A stretch of 64,000 nt of DNA from positions 19,692-83,691 of the forward strand of contig CAJXUY010000019.1 of NCBI GenBank assembly GCA_913060665.1. Reading direction: 5' to 3'. Below, in pieces: positions 18,284-27,223 of this stretch. The notes under the pieces were generated by a model. That model ran no database searches. It was not told the DNA's origin and saw only the letters and a list, made by a program, of their open reading frames with translations. Numbering within the stretch: position 1 is the stretch's first letter; each line of letters starts with the position of its first letter. The DNA is from an uncultured Oleiphilaceae bacterium. GTDB lineage: Bacteria > Pseudomonadota > Gammaproteobacteria > Pseudomonadales > Oleiphilaceae. Position numbers and translations under genes: made by a program.

Positions 18284-18336
18284 TTGACGGTTAACTATCA
18301 AGTTTTCGATATCCGTCAATTAATAAGATAATTGAC
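18284..18336. promoter_or_regulatory. Cluster of TTGAC-type inverted repeats before flhF
   Basis: Two overlapping inverted repeats lie just after the flhA stop: TTGACGG (18284-18290) pairs with CCGTCAA (18313-18319), and GTCAATT (18315-18321) pairs with AATTGAC (18330-18336). The half-sites resemble the GTCA/TGAC arms reported for FleQ-binding sites, but the spacing differs, so an operator function is only a guess. Confidence 0.35.
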
Positions 18337-18387
18337 TAGTTGTTATTTGGTTTTAGCCAGGTGACGTAAGCATTCAGGAGAACCGCC

Positions 18388-19737
18388 ATGAAAGTAAAAC
18401 GTTTTTTTGCCGCTACCATGCAAGAAGCCTTACGTATGGTTCGCGAAGAAATGGGTGCCGACGCGGTTATTCTATCTAATCAGAAAGTTGGCGGCGGAGT
18501 AGAAATTGTTACCGCTTTGGATTACGACGAACAGCTTGCTATGAGTCAGGTTGAGACGGTAAGCGCTCAAGATAAGACTCCCTCACCAACGCAGATTGGC
18601 CGAATGCAAGCAGAAAGGCATGTCCGTTTGCAAGAAGAAATGGAAAGGGCACGAGAAAAAATCAGCGACGTTAGGAGTCGTCGAATCAATACTGATGAGT
18701 CGGGTCAGTCAGTTGTATCGCAGCAACGTGTAGAAAATAGCTCAGACGTGGCACCTGCTTCAGAGTTAGAGTCAATGAGGGCAGAGCTTCACCACCTTAA
18801 AGATATGCTTAATCAACAGCTTAAGAGTAATGATGAGGCTCGTAAGGAAATTGAGACGGCGGCTTCGATCGTTAAATCAAATATTGAAGATAGATTGAGT
18901 CGGATGGGTATTGAAAAGTCACTGATTGATGCTTTGTTGCCTGGAATAAAAGAGGGGGCAGATATTAGTCTGGCCTGGAATAGAGTATTGGCAGAATTAT
19001 CCCATGTATTGGCGGTAGAAGATGATGAGTTGATCAATCGTGGTGGAATCTATGCTTTGGTCGGTCAAACAGGGGCAGGCAAAACAACCACTATTGGTAA
19101 AATGGCGGCACGCTATGTGTTGGAACATGGCCCAGATTCAATAGCACTGATAACAACAGATCGATACCGTATAGCAGCACATGAACAGCTAATGGTGTTT
19201 GGTCGTATTCTGAATATTCCTGTGAGAATTGTGGATGAACACAATTCATTGGATGATGTTATTGAGTCGTTGCAGGATAAAAAATTGGTGCTTATCGATA
19301 CGGCTGGCCTCAATCATCAAGACCCCGACTGGGCTGAACAGTTGCACGAAATTCGTGATTCGAAGTTCCCTATTAAAAACTATTTAGTGCTTTCAGCGAT
19401 TACTCAAACCCAAATCATGAAATCTACTTATCACTACTATAAAATGGTTGGCTTAGCAGGGTGTTTAGTGACAAAACTGGATGAAGCTGTAAGTTTAGGT
19501 GAGGTTATTAGCTTTCTGTATCTAAGTGGTTTATCCGTTGCCTACGTAACGGATGGTCAGAAAATACCTGACGATATTCATCTGGCGAAAGCTCACTCAA
19601 TTGTGAGTAGAGGTGTTAGTTTATTTAAAGAACAGGAAAAGTTTGAAGCAGAATTGTTGTCTCATACGCAGGGGCGGATACATAATACGGGCCGGGCGAA
19701 TGAGTTGACTTCGATGTATTTTGGTCACACTGCCTGA
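18388..19737 (+). CDS. flhF: Flagellar SRP-type GTPase FlhF
   Basis: FlhF directs the flagellum to the cell pole. The N-terminal B domain (MKVKRFFAATMQEALRMVREEMG) is typical, a coiled N-terminal linker follows, and the SRP-like G domain begins near residue 215 with G1 VGQTGAGKTTTIGK, the DTAGL motif and TKLDEA. The 449-aa length is normal. It has a strong ribosome binding site (AGGAGAACCGCC-ATG). The fleN gene that limits its action is next. Confidence 0.96.
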   Translation: MKVKRFFAATMQEALRMVREEMGADAVILSNQKVGGGVEIVTALDYDEQLAMSQVETVSAQDKTPSPTQIGRMQAERHVRLQEEMERAREKISDVRSRRINTDESGQSVVSQQRVENSSDVAPASELESMRAELHHLKDMLNQQLKSNDEARKEIETAASIVKSNIEDRLSRMGIEKSLIDALLPGIKEGADISLAWNRVLAELSHVLAVEDDELINRGGIYALVGQTGAGKTTTIGKMAARYVLEHGPDSIALITTDRYRIAAHEQLMVFGRILNIPVRIVDEHNSLDDVIESLQDKKLVLIDTAGLNHQDPDWAEQLHEIRDSKFPIKNYLVLSAITQTQIMKSTYHYYKMVGLAGCLVTKLDEAVSLGEVISFLYLSGLSVAYVTDGQKIPDDIHLAKAHSIVSRGVSLFKEQEKFEAELLSHTQGRIHNTGRANELTSMYFGHTA

Positions 19738-19957
19738 AATTTAGAACATAAACCCGTATCCTCTGCTAAACTAATGAAAAGTTTAGTTGTTTTGCAGTTA
19801 GCTACGTAAACCGATAGTCTGTTTTTTGACCGAAATGCTATACCACCCACTTTAAAAGTCTCTTCCGTTTAGGTGTGATGGGCTTGTGGTAATGAGTTAG
19901 TAGCAATATTTAGTGCTAGTCGAAAATTGTTAGTAGTAAGAGGGGAAAAGCACCTGT

Positions 19958-20770
19958 ATGAGTAATTCGAATCCAGTCCAGGTTATTGCAGTTACCGGCG
20001 GTAAGGGTGGAATTGGCAAAAGTAATGTATCTATTAACCTTGCACTAGCGCTTTCAGCATTAGGGCGGAGGGTTGTGGTGCTGGATGCTGACTTGGGGTT
20101 GGCAAATATAGATGTTCTTTTGGGCATTACGTCCAATAAAAACTTGTCTGATGTGCTATCTGGCGAGTGTGGTTTAAGAGAAGTTATGGTGCCTGGGCCG
20201 GGTGGCATCAAAGTGGTTCCCGCTTCATCTGGTACTCAAAAGATGGTGGCATTAAGCCCGCTAGAACATGCCGGGTTAATCAATGCGTTTAGTGAAATTT
20301 CCGGTGACCTGGATGTACTAATAGTTGATACGGCTGCAGGTATATCTGATGGCGTTGTTAGCTTTTTGAGGGCTGCGCAGGAAATCATGGTGGTAGTGGT
20401 TGATGAACCGACATCTATTACGGATTCTTATGCTTTAATAAAACTGCTTAACCGAGATTATGGAGTCCACCGTTTCAGGGTTTTAGCCAATATGGTTAAA
20501 ACCCAGCAAGAAGGGCGTCACTTATATTCTAAGTTGGTTAAAGTAACTGATCGATTTCTTGATGTAGCACTCCAATATGTTGGTAGTATTCCATTCGATG
20601 AAGCAGTGAAAAAGTCGGTGCAGCGCCAGCGAGCCGTTCTAGATGCATATCCTCGCGCAAAGGCTTCATTAGCCTACAAATCATTAGCACAGAAAGCAGA
20701 TAGTTGGCCTCTTCCTTCTTCACCTAGAGGGCATCTTGAGTTTTTTGTTGAGCGATTGGTTCAGGCTTAA
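19958..20770 (+). CDS. fleN: MinD-like ATPase FleN/FlhG, flagellar number regulator
   Basis: FleN (FlhG) restrains flagellar number and, in Pseudomonas, antagonises FleQ. The 270-aa protein has the deviant Walker A motif GGKGGIGKSNVSIN, VVVLDADLGLANIDVLLG and IVDTAAGISD, which define the MinD/FlhG group. It is separated from flhF by 220 bases containing only a weak AT-rich inverted repeat (CTAAACT/AGTTTAG near 19770), and from fliA by 11 bases. Confidence 0.95.
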   Translation: MSNSNPVQVIAVTGGKGGIGKSNVSINLALALSALGRRVVVLDADLGLANIDVLLGITSNKNLSDVLSGECGLREVMVPGPGGIKVVPASSGTQKMVALSPLEHAGLINAFSEISGDLDVLIVDTAAGISDGVVSFLRAAQEIMVVVVDEPTSITDSYALIKLLNRDYGVHRFRVLANMVKTQQEGRHLYSKLVKVTDRFLDVALQYVGSIPFDEAVKKSVQRQRAVLDAYPRAKASLAYKSLAQKADSWPLPSSPRGHLEFFVERLVQA

Positions 20771-20781
20771 ATTATTAATTT

Positions 20782-21513
20782 ATGGCATTGGTACACGGCC
20801 AGATGATGTATAGTGATTCAAATATTGAACGGGCTGATAGCTTGGTTCGACAGCACGCCCCCTTGGTGAAGCGCATAGCGTATCACTTAATGGCAAGGCT
20901 TCCGGCAAGCGTGCAGGTCGACGACCTTATCCAGTCTGGTATGATGGGGCTGCTGGAAGCCTCAAAGAAATATGAACCATCGAAAGGTGCTTCATTCGAA
21001 ACCTATGCGGGTATTCGGATTCGTGGCGCCATGATGGATGAGATTCGTAAAGGAGACTGGGTTCCCCGGTCAGTTCATAGAAATGCTCGGAAAATATCGG
21101 AAGCCATTAAATGCGTTGAAGGTCGTGAAGGTCGTGATGCAAAAGACCATGAAATTGCGGCTGAGCTCGATATGGAGTTGGATGAGTATTATTCTTGCGT
21201 AAAAGATAGCGCCAGTGGGAAACTGTTTAGTTTCGAAGAAATACTGGAGGGGGGCGACAGCGTCGTTGATCAAACCTCCGAAGCTGTGGATAATCCCTAT
21301 GCAGAACTTCAGGATGATGCATTTAAAGAAGGGTTGGTTAACGCCATCGCTTCTTTGCCAGAGCGTGAGCGCTTGGTACTCTCGCTCTACTATGATCAAG
21401 AACTTAACTTAAAGGAAATAGGCGCAGTGCTTTCGGTAAGCGAATCAAGGGTTAGCCAAATACATAGTCAGGCAGCCTTGCGCTTAAGATCCAGACTAAT
21501 TGAGTGGCATTGA
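20782..21513 (+). CDS. fliA: Flagellar sigma factor FliA (sigma-28)
   Basis: FliA drives late flagellar and chemotaxis genes once FlgM is exported. The 243-aa protein shows sigma region 2 (LVKRIAYHLMARLPASVQVDDLIQSG), region 3 and region 4 with the helix-turn-helix LNLKEIGAVLSVSESRVSQIH. The ribosome binding site before ATG 20782 is poor, so translation may depend on coupling to fleN. One likely target promoter within the window is at 30850. Confidence 0.96.
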   Translation: MALVHGQMMYSDSNIERADSLVRQHAPLVKRIAYHLMARLPASVQVDDLIQSGMMGLLEASKKYEPSKGASFETYAGIRIRGAMMDEIRKGDWVPRSVHRNARKISEAIKCVEGREGRDAKDHEIAAELDMELDEYYSCVKDSASGKLFSFEEILEGGDSVVDQTSEAVDNPYAELQDDAFKEGLVNAIASLPERERLVLSLYYDQELNLKEIGAVLSVSESRVSQIHSQAALRLRSRLIEWH

Positions 21514-21688
21514 AATTGAGACGCGTATAGCTACTTGAATTTTTTAGAAAAAAGATTGTGGTTATTTCGTTAAACTTTAAAAAAAACTGGATACCCGTCG
21601 AACTCAAGCTAGACTTACAGTCATACCATGAACCTGAATAGAGTTCTGGCTTGTTAAGGGTTCCAGCTTCGGCATTTTGGAGGTCGAC

Positions 21689-22075
21689 TTGGATAAAAAT
21701 ATGAAAATCCTAGTAGTTGATGATTTTTCAACTATGAGGAGAATTATTAAGAACCTGCTGAGGGATCTTGGCTTTACTAACGCAGATGAAGCGGATGATG
21801 GCAATACTGCATTGCCGATGCTTCAGACAGGAAAGTATGACTTTCTGGTAACTGATTGGAATATGCCAGGAATGACTGGCATTGATTTGCTGCGTGCAGT
21901 GAGGGCTGATGATAGCTTGAAAGGGTTGCCGGTTCTGATGGTAACTGCAGAAGCGAAGAGGGATCAAATTGTTGCTGCAGCTCAGGCTGGGGTTAATGGT
22001 TATGTTGTGAAGCCTTTTACAGCTGCAGTGCTAAAGGAAAAAATTGATAAGATATTCGAGCGTATTGATTCTTGA
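21689..22075 (+). CDS. cheY: Chemotaxis response regulator CheY (motor-binding)
   Basis: This 128-aa CheY resembles the enterobacterial motor regulator closely: [23 protein letters not shown] at the N-terminus, phosphoacceptor Asp56 in VTDWNMPGM, conserved Thr in MVTAEA and Lys in VVKPF. The start is taken as TTG 21689 because GGAGG lies five bases upstream; the ATG at 21701 is too far from it. It precedes cheZ and cheA, so it is the CheY of the second system and the one expected to bind FliM. Confidence 0.95.
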   Translation: MDKNMKILVVDDFSTMRRIIKNLLRDLGFTNADEADDGNTALPMLQTGKYDFLVTDWNMPGMTGIDLLRAVRADDSLKGLPVLMVTAEAKRDQIVAAAQAGVNGYVVKPFTAAVLKEKIDKIFERIDS

Positions 22076-22089
22076 GCGCAGGTTAGTGC

Positions 22090-22878
22090 ATGACAAATAA
22101 AGAAGATAACTCGCAAGATTTTCCAGGATTTGAAACGCAGCTAAAGAGTCAGGCGTCTAATCTAAAAGACTTGGTAGACTCAGGTAATATCTCCGAAGCA
22201 CTACAAGTTATTTCCGAGCTAAATGCCACTAGAGATCAAAGTCTTTATCAGGAGGTGGGGCGTTTAACGCGGACACTTCATGAATCAATAAGAAATTTTC
22301 ATATTGATACGGCTAGAAGTGCCGACCAGGAAGAACTGTCTAAAATTGATGATGCCACTGATCGCTTATCTTATGTTGTCGATATGACAAATAAGGCGGC
22401 GAATAAAACGTTGGATCTTGTAGAAGAAAGTATGCCGATTGCTTCTGAGATGAAGGAAGAGGCAGACATTCTGAAAGGGGATTGGGGTAAGCTACGCCGA
22501 CGAGAGATGAAACCTGAAGAGTTTCGTCAGTTGTATAAAAGGATGGACCTGTTTCTTGATAAATTAAGTAATCAATCGGATAAAGTTTATCGTAATTTGT
22601 CCGACATCTTATTGGCACAAGATTTTCAGGACCTTACTGGTCAAGTCATTAAAAGGGTGACTGGGCTAGTGCAGGAAGTGGAGGAAAACCTAGTAAGCTT
22701 AGTGGCTATGGCTGGTAAGGTAGATCAGATTACAGGTACCGTTCACGAAGGATTAGAACAAGAACAAGAAAATAGTATTGAACGTGGTGAGGGACCTCAA
22801 ATGAACGCTGAAGAGCGCGTCGATGTGGTTTCGAGTCAGGATGATGTGGATGATTTACTCTCCAGTCTAGGTTTTTGA
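22090..22878 (+). CDS. cheZ: CheY phosphatase CheZ
   Basis: CheZ removes phosphate from CheY. The 262-aa protein is largely helical and carries the catalytic segment AQDFQDLTGQVIKRV with the conserved Gln, and the C-terminal CheY-binding peptide DDVDDLLSSLGF. It lies 14 bases after cheY and 11 before cheA. The first chemotaxis cluster has no cheZ, so signal termination differs between the two systems. Confidence 0.95.
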   Translation: MTNKEDNSQDFPGFETQLKSQASNLKDLVDSGNISEALQVISELNATRDQSLYQEVGRLTRTLHESIRNFHIDTARSADQEELSKIDDATDRLSYVVDMTNKAANKTLDLVEESMPIASEMKEEADILKGDWGKLRRREMKPEEFRQLYKRMDLFLDKLSNQSDKVYRNLSDILLAQDFQDLTGQVIKRVTGLVQEVEENLVSLVAMAGKVDQITGTVHEGLEQEQENSIERGEGPQMNAEERVDVVSSQDDVDDLLSSLGF

Positions 22879-22889
22879 GGAGTGCTTGC

Positions 22890-25145
22890 ATGGGGTTTGA
22901 AGCGGATGAAGAGATCCTTCAAGACTTTTTAGTAGAGTCAGGGGAAATTCTTGAGCTTCTGTCAGAACAACTGGTGGATTTGGAGCAAAACCCGGATGAT
23001 ACGGATTTGCTCAACGCGATTTTTCGCGGGTTTCATACAGTCAAAGGCGGAGCTGGTTTTTTACAGCTTGATGCGTTAGTAGAATGCTGCCATATAGCGG
23101 AGAATGTTTTTGATATTCTCCGTAATGGTAAACGTAGGGTTGACCCAGAGTTGATGGATGTTGTGCTGCAGACCTTAGACGTCGTTAATGAGATGTTTGA
23201 GCAATGCAGAAATAGAGAAGAAATTGTTCCGGCAACCCCATCACTTTTAGAAGCACTGGCAAAACTAGCTGTTCCTGAGGCAGAAGTACCTCCGGAAGCT
23301 GCAGTTGTTGAAGATAACTCAGCATCTACAGCTCCAACGCCTAGTGACTCTTCTGTTGGTGCTAGTTCTACAGAGGGCAATAGTTCTACAGAAAAAGGCG
23401 ACATTACCGATGATGAATTCGAGCAGTTACTAAGTGCGCTTGATGCGCCTGAAGGCGCGGTAGAATCGCTGGTTACTTCCGAAAGTAGTAACGAAGACGC
23501 TGCTTCAGGTGACGAAATTACCGATGATGAATTTGAAAAGCTTCTGGATGACCTTCACGGATCGGGTAAGCATGGCAGTGTAGAAGCAGTTACTGAAGCC
23601 CCTGCGGCTAAAGAGCCAGATTCCGGAGAGATCACTGATGACGAGTTTGAAAAACTTCTTGATGATTTGCACGGAAAAGGTCAATTCAAGGAAGAGGTTG
23701 CTGGAGCAAGTACTCCAGCATCTGGTGATACAGCGGCAGCAGCGAAACCAGCGGCAGGGTCACCTGACATAATTGACGATAGTGAGTTTGATAAACTTCT
23801 CGATGACCTTCATGGAAAGGGTAAGGGGCCAACAGCAGAGAGTGTAACTCCTCCTGCCAACACACCCAAACCCCAACCGGCGCCAAAGGCTAAAGCAACA
23901 CCAAAGCCAGCAGCACCAAAACCAGCAGCACCAAAACCACCCGCAGCGGCAAAGAAACCAGCAGGCAAAGAGCAGTCAATCGCTACAGAGACCACTGTTA
24001 GGGTAGATACCAAGCGCCTTGACGACATTATGAATATGGTTGGCGAATTGGTATTGGTCAGGAATCGTCTTAAACGCCTTGGCGATGAAAGTGAAGATGA
24101 ATCAATGCAAAAAGCGGTATCTAACTTAGATGTCGTAACGGGGGATCTTCAATCTGCGGTCATGCAGACCCGTATGCAACCGATTAAGAAGGTATTTGGT
24201 CGATTCCCCAGAGTGGTTAGGGATCTCGCCAGAAACTTGAAAAAAGAAGTCAACCTGGTTTTAAAGGGCGAAGAAACTGACTTAGATAAAAATCTGGTCG
24301 AGGCTCTATCTGATCCATTGGTTCACTTAGTTAGAAACGCAGTTGATCATGGTATCGAGCTTCCAGACATTCGGGAAGCAAGTGGTAAGCCTCGAACGGG
24401 GCGGGTTATTTTGGCGGCCGAGCAGGAAGGTGACCATATATTGCTTTCTATTGAAGACGATGGTGCCGGTATGGACCCGAATGTACTTCGAGGTAAGGCT
24501 GTTGAAAAAGGGTTGTATGATGAGGATGCAGCAGAGCGACTAACAGATACCGAGTGTTTTAATCTAATTTTTGCGCCTGGTTTTTCTACTAAAACCGAAA
24601 TCTCTGACGTCTCTGGGCGCGGGGTCGGGATGGATGTGGTTAAAACAAAAATCACACAGCTTAACGGTACCATCTCAATAGATTCTGAAAAAGGTAATGG
24701 TTCGCATATTATTATCAAGGTACCGCTAACGTTGGCGATTATGCCTACGCTGATGGTCTTGTTAGATGATCAATCGTTTGCGTTCCCGTTAGTTAGTGTT
24801 GTGGAAATCTTCCATCTTGACCTATCGAGTACAAATATTGTCGATGGACAAGAATGCGTAGTAGTGAGAGATAACGTTTATCCGCTCTTCCATATTAAAC
24901 GGTGGTTGGTCAACGATATGGCAAATGAGCCAGAGAGTGACTCTGCCCATGTCGTAATTGTGTCGGTAGGGACTAAACGGGTTGGTTTTGTAGTTGACCA
25001 ATTGGTTGGCCAAGAAGAGGTTGTTATCAAGCCATTAGGACGAATGTTACACGGTACACCTGGTATGTCGGGTGCGACAATAACAGGTGATGGTCGTATA
25101 GCATTGATTCTTGATATTCCTAGTTTGTTGCAGCGTTACGCATGA
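22890..25145 (+). CDS. cheA: Chemotaxis histidine kinase CheA (second system) with repeated linker motifs
   Basis: This 751-aa kinase has an Hpt domain (His49 in GFHTVKGGAG), a long acidic linker, an Ala/Pro/Lys-rich segment at about residues 317-358, the dimerisation helices, an ATPase domain (DPLVHLVRNAVDHGIE near 475, VSGRGVGMDVV near 573) and a CheW-like domain. The linker holds four copies of a motif close to ITDDEFEKLLDDLHGKG at about residues 171, 208, 247 and 293. In Vibrio, a linker region of CheA binds ParP; a parP-like gene lies downstream here, so the repeats may serve that contact. ATG 22890 has GAGGAG seven bases upstream. Confidence 0.95.
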   Translation: MGFEADEEILQDFLVESGEILELLSEQLVDLEQNPDDTDLLNAIFRGFHTVKGGAGFLQLDALVECCHIAENVFDILRNGKRRVDPELMDVVLQTLDVVNEMFEQCRNREEIVPATPSLLEALAKLAVPEAEVPPEAAVVEDNSASTAPTPSDSSVGASSTEGNSSTEKGDITDDEFEQLLSALDAPEGAVESLVTSESSNEDAASGDEITDDEFEKLLDDLHGSGKHGSVEAVTEAPAAKEPDSGEITDDEFEKLLDDLHGKGQFKEEVAGASTPASGDTAAAAKPAAGSPDIIDDSEFDKLLDDLHGKGKGPTAESVTPPANTPKPQPAPKAKATPKPAAPKPAAPKPPAAAKKPAGKEQSIATETTVRVDTKRLDDIMNMVGELVLVRNRLKRLGDESEDESMQKAVSNLDVVTGDLQSAVMQTRMQPIKKVFGRFPRVVRDLARNLKKEVNLVLKGEETDLDKNLVEALSDPLVHLVRNAVDHGIELPDIREASGKPRTGRVILAAEQEGDHILLSIEDDGAGMDPNVLRGKAVEKGLYDEDAAERLTDTECFNLIFAPGFSTKTEISDVSGRGVGMDVVKTKITQLNGTISIDSEKGNGSHIIIKVPLTLAIMPTLMVLLDDQSFAFPLVSVVEIFHLDLSSTNIVDGQECVVVRDNVYPLFHIKRWLVNDMANEPESDSAHVVIVSVGTKRVGFVVDQLVGQEEVVIKPLGRMLHGTPGMSGATITGDGRIALILDIPSLLQRYA

Positions 25146-25163
25146 CATGGCTAGGAGTCCTAC

Positions 25164-25217
25164 CGGGCTAGTAGGGCCCGAGCAGAAGAGCCTTCAGATG
25201 TTCTATTACCTGAAGGC
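25164..25217 (+). repeat. Two hairpins in the cheA-cheB gap
   Basis: CGGGC (25164-25168) pairs with GCCCG (25176-25180), and GCCTTCAG (25190-25197) pairs perfectly with CTGAAGGC (25210-25217). No T-run follows, so these are not intrinsic terminators; they could stabilise or process the mRNA between the two genes. Confidence 0.5.
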
Positions 25218-25241
25218 GCATTTCTATCTGGAGATTCATGA

Positions 25242-26465
25242 ATGACGGTTTCCGTCTTAGTGGTGGATGATTCAGGTTTTTTCAGACGACGTGTCTGTGA
25301 AATACTTGAATCTGTAAGCACAATTAAAGTTGTTGGCACTGCAAGTAATGGTCAGGAGGCACTTGAGTTAGTGAAAAAACTCAAGCCTGATGTGGTGACA
25401 ATGGATTACGAAATGCCGGTAATGAACGGCGTTGCGGCGGTTAAGCAGATCATGCGAGAAGCGCCCACACCTGTATTGATGTTCTCCTCTCTTACATATG
25501 AGGGTGCGCGTGTCACCCTGGATGCGTTAGAGGCTGGGGCGGTCGACTTTTTACCCAAAAACTTCGAAGATATTGCTAGAGACTCTAGTCATATGCAAGA
25601 AGTGCTTAAGCAGCGTATATTGGCCGTTGCGGCGACCACTAAAAATCATTCGACTTCCTCTCATGCCTCGGCGGATGAAACTAAAGTAACGTCTTCATCG
25701 CTTAAATCACCCCCTCATCAAACGCCGTCTCAACCTATTAACAGGGCTAGCCCTGTTCAACGAGGCAGTGGTCGAATAAAAAAATCTTCCCCGGGTACAA
25801 AACAAGAGTCAAAATATCAGAGTGGCGAGGTGAGAAGTCCCAATGAAAGAAAAGAGTCAAAATCGAGTCCTGTCTCAAGCAGCAACATTTCTCATCAAGT
25901 AAGCCTTGTCGCGATCGGTACCTCAACAGGGGGGCCTATCGCGCTGCAAAAAATATTAACTCAGTTACCCTCTAATTTCTCAAAGCCTATTGTTCTTGTT
26001 CAGCATATGCCTGCGTCTTTTACACAGGCGTTTGCTGAACGCTTAAATAGACAGTGTCAAATTAATGTCAAGCAGGCAGAAGAAGGTGATTCTTTACAAC
26101 CGGGCTTAGCATTGTTAGCGCCTGGAGGTAAACAGATGATTATTGAGTCACGCTCGGGAAGTGCGCGAGTAAAGATTCTGGATGGTGATGACCGATTGCA
26201 TTATAAGCCTTGTGTAGATGTTACATTTGGTTCAGCTGCGAGAAGCTTTCCTGGTAAAACGTTAGGGATTATCCTCACCGGGATGGGGGCAGATGGAAAG
26301 GATGGCTGTCGCCTTATGAAACAGACTGGCTCAACCGTCTGGGCGCAAGATGAAAAAAGCAGTGTGATCTATGGCATGCCGATGGCAGTCGTAAAGGCGG
26401 GGCTCGCTGATGAGGTGTTGAGTCTTGGTGATGTAGCAGACCGTATTGTGGCTGGAGTTATGTAA
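25242..26465 (+). CDS. cheB: CheB receptor methylesterase response regulator (second system)
   Basis: This 407-aa CheB has a receiver domain (Asp in TMDYEMPVMNG) and the methylesterase domain with motifs GTSTGGPIALQ (Ser), VQHMPASFTQ (His) and LTGMGADGKDG (Asp). The two are joined by an unusually long Ser/Lys/Pro-rich linker of about 80 residues (roughly 140-220). It differs clearly from the CheB at 4771. No second cheR or cheD is nearby. The stop codon overlaps the motC start by one base (TAATG). Confidence 0.94.
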   Translation: MTVSVLVVDDSGFFRRRVCEILESVSTIKVVGTASNGQEALELVKKLKPDVVTMDYEMPVMNGVAAVKQIMREAPTPVLMFSSLTYEGARVTLDALEAGAVDFLPKNFEDIARDSSHMQEVLKQRILAVAATTKNHSTSSHASADETKVTSSSLKSPPHQTPSQPINRASPVQRGSGRIKKSSPGTKQESKYQSGEVRSPNERKESKSSPVSSSNISHQVSLVAIGTSTGGPIALQKILTQLPSNFSKPIVLVQHMPASFTQAFAERLNRQCQINVKQAEEGDSLQPGLALLAPGGKQMIIESRSGSARVKILDGDDRLHYKPCVDVTFGSAARSFPGKTLGIILTGMGADGKDGCRLMKQTGSTVWAQDEKSSVIYGMPMAVVKAGLADEVLSLGDVADRIVAGVM

Positions 26466-27205
26466 TGGATTTGCTCAGCATTATTGGCGTTATTCTAGCC
26501 TTTGGGGCAGTCATTGGTGGCAACTTTCTTGAGGGCGGTTCGGTTGATGCGTTGATTAACCTTCCTGCTACTATTATTGTTATTGGTGGTACTTTTGCGG
26601 CGATCATGCTGCAAACATCTCTTAAGCTTTTAAAGCATGCGGGGCGCATGCTGTTATGGGTGTTCATGCCGCCCTACGTTAGCTTGGAAGATGGTGTTGA
26701 TAAAGTAGTTAAGTGGAGTATGCGGGCCAGAAAAGAAGGGCTACTCGGGCTAGAAACAGTCGCCGGAAAAGAAACCGAAATATTTGCCAAAAAAGGCTTG
26801 CAGTTGCTGGTTGATGGCGCAGAGCCAGATACCATCAGAAGCGTGATGGAGTTGGAACTCATTGCCAAGGAAAACCGTGACTTTGAAGGGGCAAAAGTTT
26901 ACGAAAGCATGGGGGGGTACTCTCCGACGATTGGTATTATAGGTGCTGTTATGGGGTTGATTCATGTGATGAGTCACCTTGAAGATCCTGCGTCGCTGGG
27001 TTCAGGAATCGCAACTGCATTTGTTGCGACGATTTATGGTGTAGCATTTGCCAACTTGTTGTTATTTCCTATCGCTAATAAGCTAAAAGCGGTTATTAAA
27101 CTTGAATCCTTGTATCGAGAACTGATGATTGAGGGGTTGGTATCGATTTCTGAAGGTGAAAACCCTCGATCAATAGAGTTGAAACTTCGTGGCTTCCTTC
27201 ACTAA
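26465..27205 (+). CDS. motC: Flagellar motor stator subunit MotC (MotA/PomA family)
   Basis: This 246-aa protein has four membrane segments and the MotA/TolQ/ExbB proton-channel fold, with GGSVDALINLPATIIVIGG near the start and MGGYSPTIGIIGAVMGLIHVM in the third helix. With MotD it forms the ion-driven stator. The position between cheB and parA is that of motC in Pseudomonas. Whether protons or sodium drive it cannot be decided from sequence alone. It overlaps cheB by one base. Confidence 0.93.
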   Translation: MDLLSIIGVILAFGAVIGGNFLEGGSVDALINLPATIIVIGGTFAAIMLQTSLKLLKHAGRMLLWVFMPPYVSLEDGVDKVVKWSMRARKEGLLGLETVAGKETEIFAKKGLQLLVDGAEPDTIRSVMELELIAKENRDFEGAKVYESMGGYSPTIGIIGAVMGLIHVMSHLEDPASLGSGIATAFVATIYGVAFANLLLFPIANKLKAVIKLESLYRELMIEGLVSISEGENPRSIELKLRGFLH

Positions 27206-27223
27206 GACTAAAGTGAGCTTACT

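Noticed and set aside
19769..19792. CTAAACT/AGTTTAG hairpin after flhF as terminator
   Set aside because: The stem is short and AT-rich, followed by only a few T; too weak to claim.
23810..24028. Antisense frame rich in Gly/Ala across the cheA linker
   Set aside because: It is a mirror of the Pro/Ala/Lys-rich linker codons and has no start signal; a shadow of cheA.
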